NCBI GenBank assembly: GCA_002419465.1
Contig: DIGE01000009.1
Coordinates: 1 to 64,000, forward strand
Length of the DNA: 64,000 bases
Reading direction: 5' to 3'
Source of the DNA: Geobacter sp. UBA5730
GTDB lineage: Bacteria; Desulfobacterota; Desulfuromonadia; Geobacterales; Pseudopelobacteraceae
Shown here: in pieces, positions 32,325 through 41,037 of the stretch
Numbering within the stretch: position 1 is the first letter of the stretch
Layout: every line of letters starts with the position of its first letter
The notes under the pieces: generated by a model
Database searches by the model: none
The model's input: only the letters and a program-made list of their open reading frames with translations
Told to the model about the DNA's origin: nothing
Position numbers and translations under genes: made by a program

Positions 32325-34997
32325 CTAGGTGTTTGCTCTCCCCAACCGGCAACCCCACTTTTCTCCCTCCAGCAGAACAAACACTGCCAGCGCCGGCAGG
32401 AGCACCAGCCAGAGCTGGTCACCTGCCAATGCCGTTGTGCGGAAGAAACCTTGCAACGGCGGCAGATAGACTGCCAGCGCCTGTAACAACAGCACACCGC
32501 ATGCCATGGCCAGCAGCCACGGATTGGTGAACAGCCCCAAACTGATAAACGAGCTGCGGAAGGAACGCAGGGACATGGCCTGAGCCACCTGGGCCAGAGC
32601 CAGAGAAACAAACAGTACCGTCTGCCAGGGACCACCAGCCTGCCAGGCCAGCCAGGTAACCCCCATACAGGAGCCGCCGATCAGACTGCCGGTGAACAGG
32701 ACATACCGAATGGTGCGCCGGTCGAAGATCTGGCTATCCGAGGCAATCGGCGGTCGCTTCATCACATCCGGCTCGGGTCGTTCCACCCCCATCCCCAGCC
32801 CGAGCAGGCCATCGGTCAGCAGATTAAGCCACAGCAGTTGCAGCGGGGTAAGCGGCATCGGCAATCCCAAAAACGGCAGCACCAGCACCGCCAGGATCTT
32901 GCCGGTGTTACCGGCCACCGAGAAGACCACGAACTTGCGGATATTATCGTAGATGGTGCGGCCTTCCTCCACCGCCGCCACAATGGTGGCAAAGTTGTCA
33001 TCCAGCAGCACCATATCGGCGGCCTCACGGGCCACATCGGTGCCGACCTTGCCCATCGCCACCCCCACATCGGCTTTTTTGAGGGCCGGCGCGTCGTTGA
33101 CGCCGTCACCGGTCATGGCCGCCACCCCACCCTGCCGCTGGATCGCATCCACGATCCGCAGCTTGTGCTCCGGCGCCACTCGGGCATAGACCGAGACCCG
33201 TGCCACCGCCGCATCAAACTCGTCACGGGACAAACGGTCCAGCTCCTGACCGGTCAAGGCTCCGGCAGTATCGTCAATCCCCACCTGACGTGCGATGGCA
33301 CGGGCGGTCAGCGGGTGGTCGCCAGTGATCATGACCGGCCGGATCCCGGCTGACCGGCAGAGCTGCACCGCCTCGCGAGCCTCCTGACGGGGCGGATCGT
33401 TCAGGGCCGCCAGGCCGATCAGGACAAACCCCTGAGAAAGTGCCTCCAGCCGGTCATCATCAGCAGGCGACAATACGCGTAAGGCAAACGCCAGTACCCG
33501 CTGCCCCTCGCCTGCCAAACGATCGGCCACAGAAGCCACAGCGCTGCGGCTGATCTGGTCCAGTACAGATCGGCCGCCCCCCTGCCCCTGGATGGCATCA
33601 CACAACTCCAGCACAGTATCCAAAGCCCCCTTGGCCACCAGCAGCTTGCCACCCGGCTGCGGGCAAAATTCCTGCGGCAAGCGGCAGGCAACGGTTGCAG
33701 CGGGCTGATGCACGGTAATCATCCGCTTGCTGACCGAATCGAAGGGGATCTCAGCCACCCGTGGCAGGGCCTGCTCAAGCTCCGGCCTGAATAAACCGAT
33801 CAACCCGGCTGCTGACACCAATGCGCCCTCGGTAGGGTCGCCCACCAGAACCGTCTCGTTGTTCTGCTCAACCCGCAAGATCGCATCATTGCACAGCGCG
33901 CCGGCCAGTAACAGCAGCTCATGCGATGAGCCGGACGCCCCCCCCAGCAACTCGCTGGTACTGATCAGCTTCGTCACGGCCATGCGATTTTCGGTCAGGG
34001 TGCCGGTCTTGTCACTGCAAACCACGGTTACCGACCCCAGGGTCTCTACAGCGGGCAGGCGCCGGATCAGGGCATGACGTTTCAGCATCCGCTGGGCACC
34101 CAGGGCCAGGGTGATGGTGACCACCGCTGGCAACCCCTCAGGGATGGCCGCCACGGCGACACTGACCGCCATCATCAACATCTCCTTCAGGCCTTCGCCC
34201 CGCAGCAGCCCCACCCCGAAGATGAGTGCCGCGACAACGATCGAGACCATTGCCAGCACCTTGCCCAAACGATCCAGACGTTTCTGTAACGGGGTCCACT
34301 CCTGTCCCACCTGTTGCAGCAGTGTGGCTATCCGCCCCAACTCGGTTGCCATACCGGTGCCAATAACTACTGCTTCGGCCCGTCCGGTTGCGATCAGGGT
34401 GCCCATAAACAAAAGATTCCGACGGTCACCAAGCGACATATCCAGCTCGGACAAGGCTGCGGTCTGCTTTTCCACCGCCTCGGATTCACCGGTCAAAAGC
34501 GACTCCTGCACCCGCAGGGCGTGGGCCTCCAGCAAACGGCAATCAGCCGCCACCACGCTGCCTGCCTCCAGCAGGACAATATCGCCCGGCACCAGCTCAA
34601 CTGCGGGCAGCTCCTGCACCAGGCCATCCCGCCGCACCCGCACCAACGGTACGGCAAGTCGCCTCAGGGCGGCAATGGCCCGTTCAGCTCGATAGTCCTG
34701 CACAAAGCCCAGCAGGGCAAACAACACAACAATGGCCAGAATGGTGAGGGCATCCCTGAATGATCCCACCAGCCCGGACAAAACCGCTGCCGCAGTCAGA
34801 ATCAACGCCATGGTGGAGGTGACCTGCTCCCAGAGGATCGAAAGGGGAGAGCGCCCCCCCTGTTCCCGCAGGGTGTTGGCGCCATAGTACTGTAGACGCT
34901 CTGCCGCACAGGTCGCAGAAAGCCCCTGCTGCGGCTCAACCTCAAGCTGTCTGAGCGCCTCGGCAGGGGTCAGGGTATGCCATGCAGACGGTGTCAT
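32325..34997 (-). CDS. Cation-translocating P-type ATPase, type II (Ca2+-ATPase-like)
   Basis: An 890-aa P-type ATPase with an N-terminal cation-ATPase domain, actuator domain (TGES), M4 motif IPEGLPAVVTITLALG, phosphorylation loop VVCSDKTGTLTENR (phospho-Asp) and hinge TGDGVNDAPALKKADVGVAM. About ten TM helices are expected, the last six after residue 680. The PEGL motif in M4 places it with SERCA/PMCA-like pumps, so Ca2+ (or Mn2+) export is likely; the ion cannot be fixed from sequence. Start: ATG at 34997 with a weak RBS, 6 bp after the stop of the small exported-protein gene, so probably co-transcribed. Confidence 0.92.
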   Translation of the reverse strand: MTPSAWHTLTPAEALRQLEVEPQQGLSATCAAERLQYYGANTLREQGGRSPLSILWEQVTSTMALILTAAAVLSGLVGSFRDALTILAIVVLFALLGFVQDYRAERAIAALRRLAVPLVRVRRDGLVQELPAVELVPGDIVLLEAGSVVAADCRLLEAHALRVQESLLTGESEAVEKQTAALSELDMSLGDRRNLLFMGTLIATGRAEAVVIGTGMATELGRIATLLQQVGQEWTPLQKRLDRLGKVLAMVSIVVAALIFGVGLLRGEGLKEMLMMAVSVAVAAIPEGLPAVVTITLALGAQRMLKRHALIRRLPAVETLGSVTVVCSDKTGTLTENRMAVTKLISTSELLGGASGSSHELLLLAGALCNDAILRVEQNNETVLVGDPTEGALVSAAGLIGLFRPELEQALPRVAEIPFDSVSKRMITVHQPAATVACRLPQEFCPQPGGKLLVAKGALDTVLELCDAIQGQGGGRSVLDQISRSAVASVADRLAGEGQRVLAFALRVLSPADDDRLEALSQGFVLIGLAALNDPPRQEAREAVQLCRSAGIRPVMITGDHPLTARAIARQVGIDDTAGALTGQELDRLSRDEFDAAVARVSVYARVAPEHKLRIVDAIQRQGGVAAMTGDGVNDAPALKKADVGVAMGKVGTDVAREAADMVLLDDNFATIVAAVEEGRTIYDNIRKFVVFSVAGNTGKILAVLVLPFLGLPMPLTPLQLLWLNLLTDGLLGLGMGVERPEPDVMKRPPIASDSQIFDRRTIRYVLFTGSLIGGSCMGVTWLAWQAGGPWQTVLFVSLALAQVAQAMSLRSFRSSFISLGLFTNPWLLAMACGVLLLQALAVYLPPLQGFFRTTALAGDQLWLVLLPALAVFVLLEGEKWGCRLGRANT

Positions 34998-35003
34998 AGA
35001 AAC

Positions 35004-35248
35004 TCAGTGTTTAAGCAGGAAGGAAGCGGTGCGATCAGCATCAAAATCGGTGACATAGTAGTAGCCCCAACGGTCCTGTGAATCCTTGGTGACCCCGCTG
35101 GACCGTTGCAATGAGATCCGCAACGGCATCGGCTTAAAAAGGGTATAAAAGTAGTCACCGGCACCTCGACAAACTCAGCCGACCAGGCGGCACCAACCAG
35201 GCAGCATAACGACAGCAACCAGATCAGTCCGAGTGACAACTTTCGCAT
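35004..35248 (-). pseudogene. Small exported protein gene with a frameshift
   Basis: The frame from 35248 encodes a signal peptide (MRKLSLGLIWLLSLCCLVGA, AWSAEF). After EVP it shifts. In the frame reached by restoring one base near 35155-35165 the protein continues GDYFYTLFKPMPLRISLQ, RSSGVTKDSQDRWGYYYV, TDFDADRTASFLLKH and stops at 35004. That gives a coherent exported protein of about 80 aa ending 6 bp before the ATPase start. As written it is a -1 frameshift (or a sequence error), and the unshifted frame ends in low-quality sequence inside the ATPase start. The function is unknown. Confidence 0.65.
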
Positions 35249-35319
35249 GGGCGTTCTCCTCTCGCACGGCTGCTTCCAAGCTCATTCTGCATCAAGCATA
35301 GCACAGATTACGAGTGGTG

Positions 35320-35898
35320 CTACCCGCCAGCCACCAACTGTGCGGCGATCCGCTCGGCGCCCTCCATCAGATACGTTCGTTTGGTAACGTCGCTACGCTC
35401 CGAGATGCCCAAACCCCGCAACAGATGACCGGGCCGGTAGCCGTACCAGTTACAAAAGAAATCATACCGTCCAAAGATGTCGGCAAAGGAATCTTCATCA
35501 GGATGACCCTGGATCAGGATCATGGCCATCCCCTTGCCCGGTTCAAGCCGGCTGCAATCGGGACGGCTGTAATACTCGGGTTTCAGGTAACAGAAGGTAC
35601 GATCAATAACAGCCTTCAATTGAGCCGTGATATCGCCGTAGTAAACAGCCGAGGCCAGCACCAGGGCATCGGCAGTGCGCACCGCTTCCAGCACCGGGGC
35701 CAGGTCATCCTGCAGCACGCAGGTCTCGGAGCCGTTTTTACAGGCATAGCAGGCCTGGCAGCCCTGGTAGTTCAGTCCGTTCAGATAGACCGTCTCAACC
35801 TCGGCCCCCAGTTCTTGAGCCTTGCCCATCAGACGGGCCGCCACCGTGGCACTGTTACCTTTTTTACGGGGTGACCCCAACAGACAGACGATCTTCAT
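35320..35898 (-). CDS. Flavodoxin-fold NAD(P)H-dependent oxidoreductase (192 aa)
   Basis: It begins MKIVCLLGSPRKKGNSATVA, the FMN-phosphate loop of NADPH-dependent FMN reductases. It has GCQACYACKNGSETC, the clustered cysteines seen in iron-sulfur flavoprotein-like members, and ADALVLASAVYYGDITAQLK, the flavin-ring-binding strand. It is a soluble cytoplasmic flavoprotein. Whether the cysteines hold a 4Fe-4S cluster or a redox disulfide cannot be decided. It is alone on the minus strand, with no partner gene to suggest a substrate. Confidence 0.87.
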   Translation of the reverse strand: MKIVCLLGSPRKKGNSATVAARLMGKAQELGAEVETVYLNGLNYQGCQACYACKNGSETCVLQDDLAPVLEAVRTADALVLASAVYYGDITAQLKAVIDRTFCYLKPEYYSRPDCSRLEPGKGMAMILIQGHPDEDSFADIFGRYDFFCNWYGYRPGHLLRGLGISERSDVTKRTYLMEGAERIAAQLVAGG

Positions 35899-36039
35899 GG
35901 CACACCTCCCTCATTGCTGGTTTGATTTGCCGCCAGCTTACCCCAAGCCACCTGCTTTGTGAAGCGCCCAGCACGATTGACTTTTAGTGGCCGCCGGGGT
36001 ATGCAGAAGAGTTTGAAAATGACGCAAGGAGTACTCAGC

Positions 36040-38703
36040 ATGTCTGCATCTGCCCCCAATAACCGCCTGTTCGGCTTCATATCACGCCACCCCTGGTCCG
36101 TGCTGGCCGTGGCCCTGCTATTATCGCTCCTGTCGGTAATCTACACCATCCAAAAGCTGGAATTTTTGACCGGGCGGGATGACCTGATGCCGAGACATGC
36201 GCAGTTTCAGAAGGATTATCAGGCTTACCGAGCAAGCTTTGGTGATCAGGAAGAAATTGCCATTGTGATAGAGGCTGACGATCCGGCCCTGGCAAGCCGT
36301 TTCAGCGATACCCTGTATGCACGGTTAGCTCAGGAAAAGCGGCTGTTTCTGGAGATACTCCATCCCGGTGGCCTGCCCTACTTCCGCCAGAATGGCCTGC
36401 TGTTCATGCCGCTGGAACAGCTGCAAAAGATGGCCCAGACCATCGAACTGGCCGGGCCGGTGCTCAAGCAGCTGGCTGGTGCCCCCTCGATCCAGACCCT
36501 GTTCAGTTCGCTGACCAGCCAGATTGATGACTACCTGCAGCAGCCCTCACCGGACAAATTGCAGCGCCTGACCTTTCTGCTGGGTGCGCTTGACCAGGGA
36601 TTTGGCGGCTTTGACGGCAAAAACACGGCCTTCTCCATGGACACATTCCTTTCCGGCAGCGCTGACGGCGCTCCATCTCTGCTCCAGGATGCCGGAAAAC
36701 AGCAGGTCATCGCCATCCGCCCCCTCAAGGAGCAGGACAGCTTTGTGCCGGCTGAAAAAGCGATCAAAAAGGTGCGAGCGGAGCTTGACGCACTACGCAA
36801 TCAGCCAGAATTCAAAGGTATTTCCGCCGGTGTCACCGGCGTGCCGGTGCTGGAATATGAAGAAATGGCCACCAGCATGGATGACATGAAGGTCGCATCG
36901 GTGCTCTCGCTGCTGCTGACGATAGTGCTGCTGCTGGTTGCCTTTCGTGGACTCCGCAACACGATGGCCGCCATGACAACGCTCTTGTGCGCCATTGCCG
37001 TTGCCTTTGGCATGGCCACCCTGCTGGTCGGGCACTTAAACATCCTTTCGATGGCTTTTGCCGTCATGCTGCTGGGATTGGGGGTCGAGTACGGCATACA
37101 GGTTGTGCTGCGCCATCAGGAACTACTCCAGCAGATGCCGTTCGAGCAGGCTTTGTCAGGGAGTCTTTCCTCCAACCTGCGCCCGGTCCTGCTGGCCTTC
37201 GCCACCACAGCCCTGGCTTTTTTGACCTTCCTGTTGACTGATTTCCGGGGGATTGCTGAACTGGGTCTGATTGCAGCCGTCGGCGTGGGGGTCTGTTTTC
37301 TGGCCACCTTTACCGTACTGCCGGCCATGCTGGTTCTGGTGCATAGGGGTCAAACGTCCGGTAACCTGAGGATAAAAACGGGAACATCACAGGGAGCTGC
37401 CCGGCTTTTTGCACGACCAGGGCTGATTGTCGGCTGCACAGTCCTGACAGCACTGATCGGGGCAGCCGCCCTGCCCCGTGTGCCATTTGACTTCAACATG
37501 CTTAATCTGCAGGCCAAGGGACTTGAATCGGTTGATTACGCCTACAGGCTGATGAAGAGCAAGGAAAACTCCGGTTATTTCGGGGTTTCAATGGCAGCGG
37601 ACCGCAACCAGGCGCTCAATCTCACCAAACGTTTCGAGGCACTGCCCAGCGTGGATCATGTGGTCAGCCTGCCGGCACTGGTACCGGACCAACAGCCGGA
37701 AAAACTGGCAGCGCTTGCCCGGATCAGACAGGTCATGGCAACCGTAAATCCGGTACCCTATGAAGAAAATCTGCGGGTGATGGAGTTGCCCTCCATCTTT
37801 GAGGCGTTCCGGGAACGGGTGGACAAGCTGAAAACACATCTGGAACAGCAGCAACAGGCGGAGGCCAGACCAGTGGCCGTTTTTCTGACCACCCTGGACA
37901 GGTTCTTTGCCGGGCTGGAAAAGGAAAAAGACGGTAATGCCCTGAACATGTTGCGCGAGATGCAGGAGCAGATGTTCGCCCCGCTGCCGGAAAAACTGAA
38001 GCTGCTCAAGGAAGGTCTGAACGCCCGCCAGGTGACCGAAGCGGACGTGCCTGAACCCCTGAAAAAACGCTTTATTGGTAAAGATGGCCGCTTGCTGCTA
38101 CAGATCGCACCCAAAAAAGAGATCTTTGATGAACAGCCCCTGGCCGAATTCGTCACTCAGATCAAGACAATCGACCCCCACGCCACCGGCGAACCGGTCA
38201 GCGTGTTCGAATCATTCAAAATTCTGAAAAAATCCTATCTACAGGCCTTTCTGTACGCCCTGGGGGGAGTGCTGTTGATCCTGCTGGTGGCCTTCCGCAG
38301 CATTCGTTCAGCCCTGCTGGGGCTGGCACCGCTGGTAGTTGGTCTGCTACTGATGGTGGGAGGGATGTGGCTGTCCGGCCTGAAATTCAACGTGGCCAAC
38401 ATCATCATCATGCCGCTTTTACTGGGGGTGGGCATCGATTCTGCCATCTACATCATCAGCCGTCACCAGCGGGGCGAGGAATCAGCGGTCCAGATCGCCT
38501 TCAGCAGCACCGGAAAAGGGGTTTTTCTGAACGCCCTGACCATCCTGTTCAGCTTCGGCGCCCTGATGGTGGCTCGCCACCAGGGGGTGTTTTCCATCGG
38601 CGCGGTGATGTCACTGGGGATGACCGCTATTGTACTGGCGTTTCTGCTGTTTCTGCCGGCCCTGCTACTGCTGCTTGACCGTCATCGCCAGCCAGATGCC
38701 TGA
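36040..38703 (+). CDS. RND/MMPL superfamily exporter (HpnN-like)
   Basis: An 887-aa inner-membrane protein with the two-fold RND layout: TM1 (PWSVLAVALLLSLLSVIYTI), a large periplasmic loop, five TM helices (about 285-450), a second single TM, a second loop and five C-terminal TMs. IMPLLLGVGIDSAIYIISRH and VMLLGLGVEYGIQVVLRH are the paired RND motifs. It resembles the hopanoid transporter HpnN in length and layout, but no hopanoid genes are nearby. The ATG at 36040 follows AAGGAG; an open frame upstream lacks an RBS. Its last 39 bp overlap the 3' end of lptG, which converges on it. Confidence 0.85.
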   Translation: MSASAPNNRLFGFISRHPWSVLAVALLLSLLSVIYTIQKLEFLTGRDDLMPRHAQFQKDYQAYRASFGDQEEIAIVIEADDPALASRFSDTLYARLAQEKRLFLEILHPGGLPYFRQNGLLFMPLEQLQKMAQTIELAGPVLKQLAGAPSIQTLFSSLTSQIDDYLQQPSPDKLQRLTFLLGALDQGFGGFDGKNTAFSMDTFLSGSADGAPSLLQDAGKQQVIAIRPLKEQDSFVPAEKAIKKVRAELDALRNQPEFKGISAGVTGVPVLEYEEMATSMDDMKVASVLSLLLTIVLLLVAFRGLRNTMAAMTTLLCAIAVAFGMATLLVGHLNILSMAFAVMLLGLGVEYGIQVVLRHQELLQQMPFEQALSGSLSSNLRPVLLAFATTALAFLTFLLTDFRGIAELGLIAAVGVGVCFLATFTVLPAMLVLVHRGQTSGNLRIKTGTSQGAARLFARPGLIVGCTVLTALIGAAALPRVPFDFNMLNLQAKGLESVDYAYRLMKSKENSGYFGVSMAADRNQALNLTKRFEALPSVDHVVSLPALVPDQQPEKLAALARIRQVMATVNPVPYEENLRVMELPSIFEAFRERVDKLKTHLEQQQQAEARPVAVFLTTLDRFFAGLEKEKDGNALNMLREMQEQMFAPLPEKLKLLKEGLNARQVTEADVPEPLKKRFIGKDGRLLLQIAPKKEIFDEQPLAEFVTQIKTIDPHATGEPVSVFESFKILKKSYLQAFLYALGGVLLILLVAFRSIRSALLGLAPLVVGLLLMVGGMWLSGLKFNVANIIIMPLLLGVGIDSAIYIISRHQRGEESAVQIAFSSTGKGVFLNALTILFSFGALMVARHQGVFSIGAVMSLGMTAIVLAFLLFLPALLLLLDRHRQPDA

Positions 38704-39744
38704 CAGCACGAAGATCAGGTTGGCACCCCAGGCAGCCACCAGCGGCGGCAGCACACCGCTGCGGCCATAGGATTGGACCGCCGTGTTAATAATGAAATAG
38801 GCAAAGCCCAGCGACACCCCGATGGCCACCCCTTTTGCCACACCAGCCGTGCGGCCGGTCTTGAGGGCGAAGGGGATTCCCAGCACCACCATCACAAAGG
38901 CGCCAAACGGCAAAGCCAGCTTGGCATGCATCATGGTCAGGTAACGGCTGGCACTGTAGCCGCCGCTCTGCAGGCTGTGGGCATAGTCGCTCAACTCGCG
39001 AAAACTCAGGCTATCAGCCTTGTTGTCAAGCAGCCGCAGATCCTCTACCTTCAAGGTCAGCGGAATCGCCTGCAGTTCAACCTGCTGCAACGGCACCGTG
39101 CCGGAAACAAATGATCGAATCCTCACCTTTTCCAGGTGCCATCCGTTCTTGCCATAGACCGCCCGCTCCGCATCCATCCGCCGGGCCGGTTCCATCGACC
39201 GGGTTACCTCCCAGACCGTCACCCCCTTCAAAACAACCGCCTGGGGATCGAAAAACTTGGCCTGCAACACCAGATTGTTGGAGCGAAACCAGATATTGTT
39301 CAGACGAAAAACCGCCGTGCGGTCCTTTTTCTTGATCAACACCTTGTCCACATACTCCATCCGCTTATAGCTGTGCGGCACCAAAAACTCGGCATTCAGC
39401 AGCAACAGCAGACTGCACACCAGCCCCAGCCAGAGCAGCGGAGTAACGATCCGTGGTATGCTCAGCCCGCAGCTACGCAAGGCGGTCAGCTCACTGCTGC
39501 GGGAAAACATCCCCAGGGTCAGCAAGGTCGCCATCAGCACGGCAAACGGCATGCTTTGAACCACCATCTCGGGAATCTTGAACAGAAAAAACTGTACAAT
39601 AATCCAAAAGGATGCGCCTGCCCGCATGAAACGGCCGAACTTTTCCATAAAATCAAGGATCAGGTAAACAGCCAGGAAGCCGGCCTGACAGAGCAGCAGC
39701 ATCCGCAGCCATGCACCGGCGATGTAGCGACTGATGATTCCCAT
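38665..39744 (-). CDS. lptG: LPS export ABC transporter permease LptG
   Basis: A 359-aa YjgP/YjgQ-family permease: three N-terminal TMs, a periplasmic beta-jellyroll region (about 100-260) and three C-terminal TMs. SELTALRSCGLSIPRIVTPL is the conserved coupling-helix region and LALPFGAFVMVVLGIPFALK the fourth TM. With LptF and LptB it extracts LPS from the inner membrane and feeds it to LptC/A/D. It starts at ATGA overlapping the lptF stop. The 3' end overlaps the convergent exporter gene by 39 bp. Confidence 0.93.
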   Translation of the reverse strand: MGIISRYIAGAWLRMLLLCQAGFLAVYLILDFMEKFGRFMRAGASFWIIVQFFLFKIPEMVVQSMPFAVLMATLLTLGMFSRSSELTALRSCGLSIPRIVTPLLWLGLVCSLLLLLNAEFLVPHSYKRMEYVDKVLIKKKDRTAVFRLNNIWFRSNNLVLQAKFFDPQAVVLKGVTVWEVTRSMEPARRMDAERAVYGKNGWHLEKVRIRSFVSGTVPLQQVELQAIPLTLKVEDLRLLDNKADSLSFRELSDYAHSLQSGGYSASRYLTMMHAKLALPFGAFVMVVLGIPFALKTGRTAGVAKGVAIGVSLGFAYFIINTAVQSYGRSGVLPPLVAAWGANLIFVLSGIWLAMTVKQQ

Positions 39745-40877
39745 CAGACCCCTTTCCTGGACGGCATCAACAGATCCCGCACCGAGCGCTCCTGTACTGC
39801 CAACCGGAAGAGCACCACACCGATCACCAGAAACAGCAGATTAGGCAGCCAGATAGCCAAAACAGGCGGAAAACTGCCCTTTTCAGCAAAGGTTCGCAAA
39901 AAGGAAAGCAGCACATAGTAAACCAGCAGGATCAGAATACTGGCGGTAAAACCGGCCCCCTTGCCGGAACGACGGTTTGAAATACCCAGGGGCAGAGCCA
40001 GAATAGCAAACACCAGCGCAGCGGCTGGAAAGGCAAAGCGACTGTGCAACTCGGTCAGGGCCTTGTTACGCGCCTGTGAGCTTGTTTGTTGAGCCCGGGC
40101 GACCTGTAGCAACTCTGTGGCACTCAGGTCCAGCTCGGTCCGCACCAGCGGGCTGGTCTTGCCCAGTTCGGTAACCAGCAGGTAATCCCCAAAGGAAATC
40201 AGACGATAGCCCCCCCGCGCATCCTGAGTGTGAATACTGCCGTTCCGCAGCAGTATTCTCATGGTGCCGGCAGCCTCATCGGAGCTGATCACCCCATCGC
40301 GGGCAAAGATGGTCATCGGCCGCTGCGGGTCCCGTTCATCCTGGATCATGACGCGCTTCATCTGATGCTGTTGCTCGTCGTACTGGTCCACATACATCAC
40401 GATGCCGGGCAGGTCATCCCGGAAAATCCGCTCCTTAATGGCAGCCGAGGCATAGGTGCGGGCGACTTCGAGGGAGAACTGCTTGAAACCGGTATTGCCC
40501 CAGGGTACAGCCACCAGGCTGATGAAAAGGGTTAATAAGGCAGCAACCACGGCACAGAGCAACACAGGCGGCAGCAGGGCAGCCAGGCTCAGGCCGCTGG
40601 ATTTAAGCACGGTGATCTCATTATCGGCGGAGAGACGTCCGATGGCCAGCAGTACCGCCAGTAGCAGGGCCATCGGGATGGTCAGCACCAGAAAGGAAGG
40701 CAACAGGTAGCCGATCAGCCGCAAGACCTCAAGGACCGGCACCCCATTGGAGACCACCATTTCCATCAGCTTCACCATGCGCCCCATCAGCAGCACCAGG
40801 GTAAAGATGGACAGGCCGAGCAGAAAGATGCCGGTGACTTCCCGCATCAGATAAAGACTGACAATTCGGTTCTTCAT
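39744..40877 (-). CDS. lptF: LPS export ABC transporter permease LptF
   Basis: A 377-aa paralogue of LptG with the same 3 TM - jellyroll - 3 TM plan (DNEITVLKSSGLSLAALLPP is the coupling helix; FPAAALVFAILALPLGISNR the fourth TM). It starts at the ATG 40877 (MKNRIVSLYLMREV); no strong RBS is visible and an in-frame start 35 codons earlier gives an unlikely Cys/Pro-rich leader. It is the first gene of the lptF-lptG pair; lptB/lptC are not in the window. Confidence 0.93.
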   Translation of the reverse strand: MKNRIVSLYLMREVTGIFLLGLSIFTLVLLMGRMVKLMEMVVSNGVPVLEVLRLIGYLLPSFLVLTIPMALLLAVLLAIGRLSADNEITVLKSSGLSLAALLPPVLLCAVVAALLTLFISLVAVPWGNTGFKQFSLEVARTYASAAIKERIFRDDLPGIVMYVDQYDEQQHQMKRVMIQDERDPQRPMTIFARDGVISSDEAAGTMRILLRNGSIHTQDARGGYRLISFGDYLLVTELGKTSPLVRTELDLSATELLQVARAQQTSSQARNKALTELHSRFAFPAAALVFAILALPLGISNRRSGKGAGFTASILILLVYYVLLSFLRTFAEKGSFPPVLAIWLPNLLFLVIGVVLFRLAVQERSVRDLLMPSRKGV

Positions 40878-41037
40878 GGGGCGGAATGATACATGAGAGC
40901 AACAGGGCTGTAAAGCCGGGGGACCATAACATTTGTTCGGGGCTTGCATTACCAGGAGTTTCATCAGTATAATTAAAACCACGTAAAATATCGTTCAATA
41001 CGCAGCAGAGCGAACGCCATGCCACAAGGGGATTCCG

